Origin: Halomonas sp.
Lineage (GTDB): Bacteria; Pseudomonadota; Gammaproteobacteria; Pseudomonadales; Halomonadaceae
Direction: 5' to 3'
DNA length: 43,610 nt
Assembly (NCBI RefSeq): GCF_030457605.1
Contig: NZ_JAKDUR010000016.1
Coordinates: 1 to 43,610 of the forward strand
The position numbers and the translations under genes were made by a program. The notes under the pieces were generated by a model. It saw only the letters and a program-made list of their open reading frames with translations. It was not told the origin of the DNA and did not search any database. Positions within the stretch are counted from its first letter, which is position 1, and the number at the start of each line of letters is the position of its first letter. This document shows, one piece after another, positions 9,353-17,579 of the stretch.

Positions 9353-9724
9353 ATGAACAGCGAAAGTCGCCAACTGCGCCAAACGCTTATTTTTTTACGC
9401 ACCTCATTCGAGGCGGTTCAGCATTCCATTGCCGGGCGTCTTGACGACCCGCTGCCGTGCTGGCTGGACACCAGCCTGCTCACCATGCTGTCACGCGAGC
9501 TTTACCGCTGCCACGAACAGGCCCGTCCGCTTTCCCGGAATACCGCAGAGCAGCTGTGGCTTTCGGCCACGCGCTGCGAGCTGCTGTTGAAACAATGCCC
9601 GGGCGTGCTCAGCAGCACGATCTGCTACCGCCAGCTGGCCGCCATTCTGCTGCCGCTCAACGCCGCGGTTACCTGCCTTGCCCTGCCCATAAAAAAGCGC
9701 CGCTGGCCATGGCAGCGGCGCTAA
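9353..9724 (+). CDS. Small protein of unknown function behind a Fur-like box
   Basis: This is a 123-residue, mostly helical protein that I do not recognise. It has five cysteines spread through it (in PCW, YRC, TRC, QCP and ICY contexts) plus one in VTCLAL, a hydrophobic stretch near the C-terminus (LAAILLPLNAAVTCLAL) and a very basic end (KKRRWPWQRR). There is no signal peptide. The upstream Fur-like site hints at iron-dependent expression. The last ten codons are encoded by the stem of the terminator hairpin at 9696-9722, so the end of the protein may be dictated by the terminator. Whether it is translated is likely but unproven. Confidence 0.55.
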   Translation: MNSESRQLRQTLIFLRTSFEAVQHSIAGRLDDPLPCWLDTSLLTMLSRELYRCHEQARPLSRNTAEQLWLSATRCELLLKQCPGVLSSTICYRQLAAILLPLNAAVTCLALPIKKRRWPWQRR

Positions 9725-9727
9725 AAA
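9691..9727. terminator. Bidirectional rho-independent terminator
   Basis: A 10-base-pair stem AGCGCCGCTG/CAGCGGCGCT with loop GCCATGG is flanked by A6 on the left and A6 after the stem on the right. On the minus strand it therefore reads hairpin plus T-run and would end the chemoreceptor gene that stops at 9745. It overlaps the 3' end of the rightward small ORF. Confidence 0.8.
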
Positions 9728-9744
9728 ACCGGCATATCCGGATA

Positions 9745-10503
9745 TTAGAAAGCTTCCCAGTCGTCTTCGGCGCAGACTGCTGCCGTTTCGCGACGTACGG
9801 GCAATGACCGGCTCACAAGCGGCGCAGTAGAAGCAGCAGTTGGCGTGGCCTCGGAATCACGGGGCGGTGCCGGCCGCCAGTAATTCCCGATGCGCTGATC
9901 AAGCGTGAAGAAGGCCACCGCGCCGGCAAGGTCGCCGGCCTCGGCCTCCATGGAGGTCGAGGCGTTAGCTGTTTGCTCGACCAGCGCGGCGTTTTGCTGA
10001 GTCACGTCGTCCATCTGATTGATCGCCGTGCTCATCTGGTCGATCGCGGACGCTTGCTCATCGGACGCCCGGCTGACCTCTTCCATCAGGTCTGACACCT
10101 TGCCGATGTTGCCCACAATCTGCTGCATGGACTCACCCACCGCTTCCACCAGCGTGCTGCCCTGCCTGACGACATCGCCGTTTTCCACGATCAGCTGCTG
10201 GATTTCCTTGGCGGCCTCTGCCGAGCGCTGCGCCAGACTGCGCACTTCCTGCGCGACCACGGCAAAACCGCGCCCCTGTTCACCGGCGCGCGCTGCTTCG
10301 ACCGAGGCGTTGAGCGCCAGGATGTTGGTTTGAAAGGCAATACCATCGATCAGCGAGACAATGCCGCTGATTTTTTCCGAGCTTTGGGTCAGCTCATGCA
10401 TTTTCCCCACGGCTTCATCGACTTTATCGCCGCCATGGCTGGCCGAGTCGCTGGCCGTATGCGCCAACCGGTTGGCTTCGCCGGTGTGGCGTGTGTTGTT
10501 TTT
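9745..10503 (-). pseudogene. Chemoreceptor (MCP) C-terminal fragment, 5' end deleted
   Basis: The reading frame encodes the cytoplasmic signalling domain of a methyl-accepting chemotaxis protein. It includes GEANRLAHTASDSASHGG, the conserved hairpin tip with DGIAFQTNILALNASVEAA and GEQGRGFAVVAQEVRSLAQ, and ends with DDWEAF, which resembles the NWETF pentapeptide that tethers CheR/CheB. There is no ligand-binding domain, membrane helix or HAMP domain. Similarity stops abruptly near 10490 and the frame meets a TAG at 10504-10506, with no plausible ATG or ribosome site. The missing 5' half would have extended to the right, where a ZipA-like sequence now begins. The remaining domain is well preserved, so the truncation may be recent. 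Confidence 0.85.
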
Positions 10504-11026
10504 CTACATCGATTGCAACCGGCGGCGTAAACACACCGCCTCCCGGGCGGCGGCTGATACGGCACCTGCCAGGCCACGCTCAGCGAAACCGCCACCCTCG
10601 ACCACGGCCGGTAACGCGCCCACACGAAAAACCAAACCCAGGCAACATTCCCTGTTTGTGATTTTTGACCAGCCAAGCGCCGAGACCGATGCGCGGCTGA
10701 CCCGCTGGCTGCAGGAAAAACGCGCGGCATATGATCCGTTAACCCACGTCTTTCACATCGACGGCAAACAGCCCTCCAGCCCCATCACCGTGGCCAACGC
10801 ATTTCCGCCCGGAGAAATGCCCGACCTTCTGCGCGGCGAAAGCCATACGCCGATCAAGGGCCTCAGCCTGCTGGTCAAGCCGCCCCTGCGCCGTCGGCGT
10901 AATCAGCAAATGATCGTATACGTCGAGTTGGCCAAGGAAATGCGCGAGCTGTTTGACGGCGACATGCTGGATAGCGAGCGGGCACCCGCCACGGAAGAGA
11001 CCTACGCCGAGATCATCAACGGCTAG
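10490..11026 (+). pseudogene. ZipA-like C-terminal domain gene lacking its 5' end
   Basis: From about 10490 the plus-strand frame encodes the end of a hydrophobic segment (VLFFYIDCNRRRKHTAS), a Pro/Thr/Ala-rich linker, then a domain resembling the FtsZ-binding C-terminus of ZipA. That domain shows FVIFDQPS, VFHIDGK, TVANAFPPGEMPDLL, TPIKGLSLLVKPP and ELFDGDMLDSERAPATEET, matching in order the ANMVKPGTF, TPGVTIF and LDDQR regions of E. coli ZipA. No start codon with a ribosome site lies between the junction and the domain; only a GTG at 10493 is available. Upstream codons in frame are the antisense of the chemoreceptor fragment. The gene therefore seems to have lost its membrane anchor. No ligA follows, so it may not be the main zipA of the cell. 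Confidence 0.65.
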
Positions 11027-11862
11027 GCTGATGTCTCAGCCAGCACCTGCTGCAAGCGTGATTCAAGAATCGCGACGATACCGGGATGTTCGCCCACCAG
11101 CCGGGTGGGCGTAATCCGCCTGCCCGGCCGCTGGCTTGCCGCGGCACAGATCCCGGCGATATCGCCGTCTTCGCCGGCATGTCGCCCGGGCGACAAAAAC
11201 AACATGGCCAACACCACATCGTCGTGCGCCAGTGCCTTGCTCTCCAGCGCGTCTTCCAGCAGCGGTTCGTTGAAACGATACGCCTCACCTTCGCGGCGCT
11301 CCATGGACGCCGGCATCACGCCTACGGCCTCATCAGCCAGCAACACGCTTAGCTGCCCCGCCAAACGGTTGCGGACTGCGGTCACTTCCGGCGCGGGGCT
11401 GCCGTGGTCCACCAGCACCACGTTGAACGCCTCACCGGGCGTAACGCTTTCACGCACGTTATCCGCGAGTATCTGCGCCAGGCGAAGATCAACCGGCGCC
11501 TGCTCGTCAACCAGCGGCGGCGCAACCGTCACGCGCACGCCGGGAAAGCGCGCCTGAAGCTTTGCCATGCGTCTGGGCAGATACTCGCTCAGCGCGCGGC
11601 TGGGGCCAAAGAAAAACGGCACCACGATGATATCCGTCACACCTCGCGCGGCTTCACGCTCCGCGGCCGGGCCAAGCGTTATCGCCGGCTCGCCGCCCAG
11701 CGCATCGGGTGCCACCTTGTGCGAGTGCAACAGCGAGGCGGCGTGCACCGTTTCCCCGCAGCAGGCGCTTAAACGCGCCGCCACGCGGCGCAGATTAAGC
11801 GTCGCCTGAGGTCGCAGCGAGCCGTTATCAACCAGAAAGATTGCGCGCGTGGCATTTGTCAC
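11023..11862 (-). CDS. Two-domain CbiX/SirB-like chelatase-family protein
   Basis: This 279-residue protein consists of two tandem CbiX-type halves: the first starts with AIFLVDNGSLRP (residues 7-18) and the second with NVVLVDHGSPAP (147-158). Known members insert cobalt, nickel or iron into sirohydrochlorin-type tetrapyrroles using two His residues. In the second half both are seen (His153 in VDHGS, His228 in PGRHAG, and also GEHPG at 258-261). In the first half the first His is Asn13 and no equivalent of the second is seen. The active site, if any, is probably in the C-terminal half. It is convergent with the ZipA-like gene and shares a CTAG at the stop codons. No cobalamin or siroheme gene is adjacent, so the metal and substrate remain open. 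Confidence 0.75.
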   Translation of the reverse strand: MTNATRAIFLVDNGSLRPQATLNLRRVAARLSACCGETVHAASLLHSHKVAPDALGGEPAITLGPAAEREAARGVTDIIVVPFFFGPSRALSEYLPRRMAKLQARFPGVRVTVAPPLVDEQAPVDLRLAQILADNVRESVTPGEAFNVVLVDHGSPAPEVTAVRNRLAGQLSVLLADEAVGVMPASMERREGEAYRFNEPLLEDALESKALAHDDVVLAMLFLSPGRHAGEDGDIAGICAAASQRPGRRITPTRLVGEHPGIVAILESRLQQVLAETSA

Positions 11863-11946
11863 TCTATCGCCCCTCTATTAGAAAAATAACGATATGCTAT
11901 GGCGTTACCATCGCGCATGGTCACCACCACGCTGTCAGGAACCGAC

Positions 11947-12834
11947 ATGCCTAACGACATACATCAGAAGCCCGCCATCCCGTTTTCCAGCCTGCTGCTC
12001 GCCGTTGTGGGTGCCGTGGGCATGGCCACCATCGGCGTTATCTCGCGCATTACCCAGCTGAATGCCGAAAGCATTACCTTTTACCGGCTGGGGCTTGGCG
12101 CCTTGTTTCTGTTGTTGTACCTGATCATCACCCGGCGCGGCCAGCATTTACGCCACGCTCCCGGCTGGGGCGTGGTGATCAGCGGCGGCTTTTTAGCGGT
12201 GTTTATCCTGTGCTACGTGCAGGCGATGAACTACACCCAGATGGCCAACGCGATTTTGATGGTGTACCTGGCACCGGTGTTTTCGGCGGTGGTGGCGCAT
12301 TTTCTGTTTCACGAACGGCTGGGGCGCGTACAGATTGCGTGTATTGCCGCCGCGCTGTTCGGCTTTGCCATGATGCAGGAATTTCACCTCGAGCTGGACG
12401 GCGGCCGCGACGCCGTGGGGCTCGGATTCGGGCTTCTGGCCATGCTCGCCTACAGCGCGTTCATCCTCACCAACCGGGGCTTGCCGCCGCGCACCAATGA
12501 CCGCACCGGCGCTTTCTGGCAGCTGTTTTTCGGCGCGCTGGTGATACTGCCGTTTGCCTGGCTCAAACCGGAAGGATTGAGCGCAGAAGCCTGGCAATGG
12601 CCGTGGCTGCTGGGCGCCGGCCTGGTGCCGGGTTTTCTCGCGCTGCTTTGTGCGGTGCTGGCCATGAACCGCCTGCCCACGGCACTTTACGGCACCCTGG
12701 CCTACTGCGAACCGCTGGCCGTGGTGCTGTTTGGCTGGAGTCTTTTCGGCGAGGCGCTGACGCCGCTACAGCTGTCGGGCTGCGGCGTTATCGTGGCCAG
12801 CGGCATCGTTCAGGCACGGCTTGGCCAGCGCTGA
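11947..12834 (+). CDS. EamA/DMT-family inner-membrane transporter
   Basis: This protein of about 295 residues has ten predicted hydrophobic segments, arranged as two repeats of five: the first begins at SSLLLAVVGAVGMATIGVIS and the second at LGFGLLAMLAYSAFILTNRG. Such drug/metabolite exporters move small metabolites, often amino acids, out of the cell; the substrate cannot be told. YLAPVFSAVVAHFLFHERLG and CEPLAVVLFGWSLFGEALTP are the typical end-of-repeat motifs. I chose the ATG at 11947 because CAGGA lies about 7 bases ahead and the membrane domain begins soon after; an ATG at 11899 would add 16 unremarkable residues. Confidence 0.85.
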   Translation: MPNDIHQKPAIPFSSLLLAVVGAVGMATIGVISRITQLNAESITFYRLGLGALFLLLYLIITRRGQHLRHAPGWGVVISGGFLAVFILCYVQAMNYTQMANAILMVYLAPVFSAVVAHFLFHERLGRVQIACIAAALFGFAMMQEFHLELDGGRDAVGLGFGLLAMLAYSAFILTNRGLPPRTNDRTGAFWQLFFGALVILPFAWLKPEGLSAEAWQWPWLLGAGLVPGFLALLCAVLAMNRLPTALYGTLAYCEPLAVVLFGWSLFGEALTPLQLSGCGVIVASGIVQARLGQR

Positions 12835-13128
12835 TCACACCATCACCCAGCCAAGCACCAGCAGGCCGATGAGCACGCGCACAATCGCACCGATTATCGA
12901 GCCGCGCAGCAGCGCGCGCACGCCACTGAACAACAGCCAGAGCCCAATGATCAGAACGATAATGCTGAGAAATGAGCCGTTGATACCCAGCGAGCGCGAC
13001 AGGCCATCAAAAAAGTTGTGTATGGCACCAAACGCATTGTCAAACAACGCGCGCAAAAACGTGACGACAACATGAATCGCATCACCAATCGCCGCGCCGG
13101 CGTTGTCAAAAAATCCACTGGTCTGCAT
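12835..13128 (-). CDS. Small inner-membrane protein of unknown function
   Basis: This 97-residue protein has an amphipathic N-terminal half (GFFDNAGAAIGDAIHVVVTF) and two hydrophobic helices near the C-terminus (about residues 54-70 and 77-95, GAIVRVLIGLLVLGWVMV). The ATG at 13128 is supported by the strong ribosome site AAGGGGG six bases upstream; an in-frame ATG at 13149 lacks one. I do not recognise the family. It ends directly against the EamA gene, convergently, with no gap. Confidence 0.65.
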   Translation of the reverse strand: MQTSGFFDNAGAAIGDAIHVVVTFLRALFDNAFGAIHNFFDGLSRSLGINGSFLSIIVLIIGLWLLFSGVRALLRGSIIGAIVRVLIGLLVLGWVMV

Positions 13129-13296
13129 CGCAGCCCCCTTGCTGATCAAAAAATGGCGCCCATCATCCCTTTAACGGCCCGCCCACCGCAACTTTATGAC
13201 CCTGTTTGCCCGGGCATTCGCAGCGTACGACAAAACGCGCATAGACGTTTGGCGGATTGTGAGCCGGGCAGCACTTGCGTATCACATAGCCAGTGC

Positions 13297-13474
13297 ATGC
13301 GGGAGAGACTGCTCTTGAAGAGCAGCGCCGAAGGAGCAACAGCCCCGGAAACTCTCAGGCAACCGGACCGTCTGCGCCAACATATTCCGAAGAGCGGCCG
13401 AACCGGAAAGGATTCGGCCCACCGAAGGAGCAAGCGCCGCGCGCGTGAATCTCTCAGGTTCAGGACGGAAGGGG
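13297..13474 (+). promoter_or_regulatory. Tandem glycine riboswitch
   Basis: Two glycine-aptamer copies are visible. The first (about 13297-13376) has GGGAGAGAC, GCCGAAGGAGCAA and GAAACTCTCAGGCAACCGGAC. The second (about 13383-13474) starts with TTCCGAAGAGC and has ACCGAAGGAGCAAGC and GAATCTCTCAGGTTCAGGAC, closed by TTCCG (13385-13389) pairing with CGGAA (13466-13470). The short linker and order match the usual cooperative pair. It lies about 80 bases before the ATG of the DadA-like gene at 13556 on the same strand. Downstream, CTTC-GGGA-GAAG places the ribosome site in a small hairpin, which hints at translational control, but no clear terminator is visible. Confidence 0.92.
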
Positions 13475-13555
13475 CAAGCGCTTGATAACGAAAAGCGCCT
13501 GTCACTTATGCGTCTGTTTTCACCAGACCCTTGACTGAACTTCGGGAGAAGCATA

Positions 13556-14800
13556 ATGCGCCATATTGCTGTTATCGGTGGCGGTATTACCGGCATCACC
13601 ACGGCCTACAGTCTGCTCAAGCGCGGCTTTGACGTGACCGTGTTCGAACAGAACCGCTACGCTGCGATGGAAACGTCCTTCGCCAACGGCGGCCAACTCT
13701 CGGCCTCCAACGCCGAGGTCTGGAACCACTGGCCCACCATTACCAAGGGGCTGCGCTGGATGCTGCGCCGGGACGCGCCGTTGCTGGTCAACCCGCGCCC
13801 CAGCTGGCACAAGCTCAGCTGGTTTGCCGAATTCATGCGCGCCATTCCCCAATACGGCGACAACACCACCGAAACCGCGCGGCTGGCGATTGCCGCGCGC
13901 CAGCATCTGTTTCAGTGGGCCGACGACGAAAATATCGACTTCGACGTCAAGCACGAAGGTATCCTGCATATTTACCGCGACAAGGCCGGCTTTGACCACG
14001 CCGCGAAAGTCTCGCAACTGCTCGCCCGGGGCGGGCTTGAGCGGCGCGCGGTGACCCCTGACGAGATGCGCGAACTGGAGCCCACGCTTGCGGGCAACTA
14101 TTACGGCGGTTTTTATACCGAAAGCGACGCCACCGGCGATATCCACAAGTTTACCCAGGGGCTTGCCCGGGCGGCCGAACGCCGCGGCGCGACGCTCAAC
14201 TACGGCTACCGCGTGCAGGATCTCGGGGCCAGCGCTGACGGCGCCTGGGTGGTCGCAAGCGCCGGGGATGAACCCGTGCGCCAGACCTTTGACGGCGTGG
14301 TCGTCTGCGCCGGGACCGCCAGCCGGGCACTGGCCGCCAAACTCGGTGACCGCGTCAACGTGTATCCGGTCAAGGGTTATTCCATCACCGTTCAGCTTGA
14401 CGATGAGGCCTCGCAGCAGGCCGCGCCCACGGTCAGCCTGCTGGATGACGAAACCAAGCTGGTAACCAGCCGCCTGGGCACCGACCGCTTCCGCATTGCC
14501 GGCACCGCCGAGTTCAACGGCTTTAACAAGGATATCCGTGACGACCGCATTCGCCCGCTGATCCGCTGGGTGGAAGAATGCTTCCCCGGCGTCAGCACTC
14601 GCCGCGTGGTGCCCTGGGCGGGATTGCGTCCGATGCTGCCCAACATGCTGCCGAAAGTCGGCGCCGGGCGCCTGCCGACGGTATTCTACAACACCGGCCA
14701 CGGCCATCTGGGCTGGACGCTGTCCGCGATTACCGCTGAGCTTTTGGCCGATGAAGTCAGCGCTTCTTCCCTCCTCGGCGTCCCGGCGGCCGCTCGCTAA
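13556..14800 (+). CDS. FAD-dependent D-amino-acid dehydrogenase (DadA-like), under a glycine riboswitch
   Basis: This 414-residue flavoprotein is of the DAO/DadA family, which oxidises D-amino acids or glycine to 2-oxo acids and ammonia, usually at the inner face of the membrane. The FAD-binding start IAVIGGGITGITTAYSLLKR (residues 4-23) with Glu in VFEQN, the motif SFANGGQLSASNAEVW, YPVKGYSITVQL and the C-terminal VPWAGLRPMLPNMLPKVG plus NTGHGHLGWTLS are all DadA hallmarks. The ATG at 13556 follows CGGGAG. Because the leader is a glycine riboswitch, glycine may be the inducer and possibly a substrate. Context alone cannot distinguish a glycine oxidase role from a broad D-amino-acid one. Confidence 0.88.
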   Translation: MRHIAVIGGGITGITTAYSLLKRGFDVTVFEQNRYAAMETSFANGGQLSASNAEVWNHWPTITKGLRWMLRRDAPLLVNPRPSWHKLSWFAEFMRAIPQYGDNTTETARLAIAARQHLFQWADDENIDFDVKHEGILHIYRDKAGFDHAAKVSQLLARGGLERRAVTPDEMRELEPTLAGNYYGGFYTESDATGDIHKFTQGLARAAERRGATLNYGYRVQDLGASADGAWVVASAGDEPVRQTFDGVVVCAGTASRALAAKLGDRVNVYPVKGYSITVQLDDEASQQAAPTVSLLDDETKLVTSRLGTDRFRIAGTAEFNGFNKDIRDDRIRPLIRWVEECFPGVSTRRVVPWAGLRPMLPNMLPKVGAGRLPTVFYNTGHGHLGWTLSAITAELLADEVSASSLLGVPAAAR

Positions 14801-14820
14801 CGCCAAGCGTACAAATCAAG

Positions 14821-14847
14821 CGCCATGTCCGGCTTGCCGGGCATGGC
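14821..14847 (+). terminator. Hairpin after the dadA-like gene
   Basis: CGCCATGTCCGGC pairs with GCCGGGCATGGCG around TT, giving a near-perfect 13-base-pair stem 20 bases after the stop codon. Only a broken T-run (CTCGTTTCTC) follows, so termination may be partial. Confidence 0.5.
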
Positions 14848-14886
14848 GTGCTCGTTTCTCCCCTCTGGCTGAGGCTCCGCTCTGAC

Positions 14887-16293
14887 TTATTCGGCTTTCA
14901 GCGTCGCCAGCGCGGCGTCCAGTGAAGCGCGCTCGCGTTCGGCATACAGCGCGATTTCATCAATTACCGCAGCACCCAGCGCGGTCTCGAACTGCGCCTG
15001 ATTGGGGCCGATCGGGCTAGCATCTTTCCCTTCACCTTCTTCGCCGCGCTCATCTGTCGTGTCATCCCCGTGGGCCTGGCCAAGATTGGACTGAAAAATC
15101 CCCGCCGCACTGACCGGCAGGAAATCCTCATACACCATGGGCGCTGCCCGCAGCGCACCGCTGTCCAGCAGGGCTTCCACACGGGCTGCACCGCTGGCAT
15201 CCGGCTGCGCAGCTGCTCCATCGCGCGCCGGCCAGTAGTGGAAAAATGCCAGCCCTTCGCGACGCAGCGTGGCTTCATCATCGGGAAACGCCTCAAACGC
15301 CGCCGCCAGCCGCGCCTGATGCGCGGTATTATCCGCCGCCGGTGCGCCTTCGCGCGCGGCAGCCAGCAGCCGGTCGTAAAGCGCCCGTCCCCTGGCCGTC
15401 AGCGCCACGCCGCGCTGCTCGATTTCGCCAAAACGCGCGGTGTGGGAACCCGCTTCGCTGCCCGCAAAGCGTACCGGCTCTTCCAGCGCCTTGAAGCTGG
15501 TCTGGCGCAGCAGCAGCGGGCAGCGCCGGCGCGGCGGGCCTTCAATGGTGGCCTTCGGCGCGATGCCACAATCGGGCATGCGCCGCTGCACTTCGTCAAT
15601 ATCCAGCGTGCGCGGCGTCAGGTGATTGATGTGGGGGCCACGAAAGCACACCACGTCGGCAATCAGCCGGTGCTCGGCGTTAAGCGATTCATACGTAGGC
15701 CGATCCACGGTGGCATCGCTGTGCCAGCGGAACGTTTCCAGCGCTTCATCTACAAAGGCATCGGCGTCATGCTCGTCAAGCCCGCCCTGGGCTTCGCAGC
15801 GCTCAATCAATGCTTTCACACCGGAAGTGAAAATATCCCGTTCATGCAGAATATTCAGCGCCCGCTCGCGCAGCGCGCCCGATGCAATCAGCTCGGGACG
15901 CAGCAATGAGGTAAACACGCGGAAAGGATTGGCGCGCAGGGCGTCGTCATCTACCGGACGAAACGCCGTGGAGTGTACCGGCACACCGGCCTGCGAGAGG
16001 TCGTAATAGCCCACCGGAAACATGCCCATCACCGCGAATAGCCGGCGCAGCATGGCAAGCTCGGCAGGCGTACCCACGCGGATGGCGCCGTGTCGCTCAA
16101 CGCTCAGCCTCTGGGCATCACCTGCGGCGTCAAGCCGCTCGGCCAGTGCTGTATCAGAGGCCAGCATCTCACGGTTGACGACCTCCACCAGCTCCAGCAG
16201 TGCACCGTACTGGGGCACCTCGTTGCGGTACATGGTGGACATGGCGTGAGAAAAACGCGCGCGGATCCGATCAGGGTTGATCCACTGGCTCAT
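14887..16293 (-). CDS. hglS: 2-oxoadipate dioxygenase/decarboxylase (HglS/YdcJ, DUF1338 family)
   Basis: This 468-residue non-haem iron enzyme of the DUF1338 family is of the type that converts 2-oxoadipate to D-2-hydroxyglutarate in the D-lysine/2-aminoadipate route. The diagnostic block is GPHINHLTPRTLDIDEVQ, then IEGPPRRRCPLLLRQTSFKAL and HTARFGEIEQRGVALTARGR, which contain the His and Glu expected to hold the metal; a further His lies in VERHGAIRVGT near residue 70. I chose the ATG at 16293 because AAGGAG lies just upstream; the nine codons before it precede the ribosome site. An acidic insertion (DERGEEGEGKD) sits about 50 residues from the end. It is convergent with the dadA-like gene. 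Confidence 0.85.
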   Translation of the reverse strand: MSQWINPDRIRARFSHAMSTMYRNEVPQYGALLELVEVVNREMLASDTALAERLDAAGDAQRLSVERHGAIRVGTPAELAMLRRLFAVMGMFPVGYYDLSQAGVPVHSTAFRPVDDDALRANPFRVFTSLLRPELIASGALRERALNILHERDIFTSGVKALIERCEAQGGLDEHDADAFVDEALETFRWHSDATVDRPTYESLNAEHRLIADVVCFRGPHINHLTPRTLDIDEVQRRMPDCGIAPKATIEGPPRRRCPLLLRQTSFKALEEPVRFAGSEAGSHTARFGEIEQRGVALTARGRALYDRLLAAAREGAPAADNTAHQARLAAAFEAFPDDEATLRREGLAFFHYWPARDGAAAQPDASGAARVEALLDSGALRAAPMVYEDFLPVSAAGIFQSNLGQAHGDDTTDERGEEGEGKDASPIGPNQAQFETALGAAVIDEIALYAERERASLDAALATLKAE

Positions 16294-16616
16294 GGCGAAC
16301 TCCTTGCAAGGCAATAACAACGTTGCTTCAGCATAACCAAACCCTGGCCGGGGCTTTTGCGAAATTCCCCGCCTTTTCTACGAAAACACGCCCGCTCAAA
16401 GACATCTTGTAACTTGTCACGATTAAACTATATTCATTACCAAACCAAAATATACTTTGGTGTTAATGCGCTCACAATAATTTGCCGGATAATCAGGCAC
16501 GGCGCATACTTCACTGTTAATTCCGCCATCCTGGCACCGCTCGCGCCACACGGACGAGCGTCATAATAATTATCGCAGTCTCGCCAGGCACCGTAACCCG
16601 GCGAAGGGAGCCAGTG
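16294..16616. other. Divergent promoter region between hglS and the PAS-GGDEF gene
   Basis: This non-coding stretch is AT-rich in the middle (about 16410-16490), unlike its GC-rich surroundings. It holds the inverted repeat ACCAAA-N6-TTTGGT at 16444-16461, a plausible regulator site. Apart from the ribosome sites at its two ends I see no other element. Confidence 0.5.
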
Positions 16617-17579
16617 ATGGCCAGTATTCGGGAAAGACATATAAAAATGATCCCCACCACCGACAATCAACGCACGGAAGCCGCTGATATGTCGCTTTTA
16701 CGGCGTTATCGCGCCGCGTTCATGCAGTCTCGCGAAGCCATCATTTTTGTCCAGCAGGAAAAAATCATCGACTACAATCCCGCTGCTCTTGCGCTGCTCG
16801 GGATTGACAGCGCGTCAGTGGTGCCATCGCTTGGTCTGATGCATTTTTCCCCCGGCCACCAACCCAACGGTAAAAACAGCCGCAAGCTTGGCAGCGTATA
16901 CGTTAAACAGGCCATGCGTCATGGTCAGGCGCTTTTTGGGTGGCGCCTGCAGGCGCTGAACGGCCACGAGTTTCCGGCCGAAATCATGCTCAGCCGCATC
17001 GATATTCCCGGCAATACCCTGCTGCAGGCCACCGTGCGCGATATTACCCGGCAGAAACGTCTGGAAGAAGAGCTCTCACGCAGCGCCATGACAGATCACC
17101 TGACCGGCGCCTTCAATCGCCAGCGTTTTGACGAAGAAATGCGCCGGGCATTGGCCAGACTGCGGCGCAAGCAGGTTTCCACTGCCCTGATTCTGCTGGA
17201 TATCGACTATTTCAAACCGGTCAACGATACCTACGGCCACGCCGTGGGCGACGACGTACTGGTGGAACTTGCCACGCTGCTGGACGCCAGCCTGCGGATT
17301 CCCGACATGCTCACACGCTGGGGCGGTGAAGAGTTCGTCATGATCCTGCCCGACACCGGCCAGCAGGAGGCAATGCGGCTGGCCGAGCGCCTGCGCCAGC
17401 TGATTGCCGCCCACGAATTCGGCGTCGTCGGCCACATCACCGCCAGCCTGAGCGTGACTATTTTGCAAACAGAGGACGATGCCCGCCGCTGCCTCAAGCG
17501 GCTGGACGATGCGCTTTATCAGGCCAAGGACCTCGGTCGCAACAAAGTGCTGGAAGCCGGTTCTCCCGTCACCTGCTGA
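16617..17579 (+). CDS. PAS-GGDEF diguanylate cyclase
   Basis: This 320-residue cytosolic protein has a PAS domain (about residues 25-145, beginning AAFMQSREAIIFVQQEKIID and ending LLQATVRDITRQKR) and a GGDEF domain (about 150-315). The catalytic loop reads WGGEEF, an active variant, and RIPD five residues before it is the product-inhibition I-site. It should make cyclic di-GMP in response to a signal sensed by the PAS domain. I chose the ATG at 16617 with AGGGAG six bases upstream. Unlike the damaged GGDEF-EAL gene at 5706, this one is intact. Confidence 0.9.
   Translation: MASIRERHIKMIPTTDNQRTEAADMSLLRRYRAAFMQSREAIIFVQQEKIIDYNPAALALLGIDSASVVPSLGLMHFSPGHQPNGKNSRKLGSVYVKQAMRHGQALFGWRLQALNGHEFPAEIMLSRIDIPGNTLLQATVRDITRQKRLEEELSRSAMTDHLTGAFNRQRFDEEMRRALARLRRKQVSTALILLDIDYFKPVNDTYGHAVGDDVLVELATLLDASLRIPDMLTRWGGEEFVMILPDTGQQEAMRLAERLRQLIAAHEFGVVGHITASLSVTILQTEDDARRCLKRLDDALYQAKDLGRNKVLEAGSPVTC

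Noticed and set aside
13520..14806. Long minus-strand open frame opposite the DadA-like gene (428 codons)
   Set aside because: Antisense to a well-supported flavoprotein gene; no ribosome site or domain motifs.
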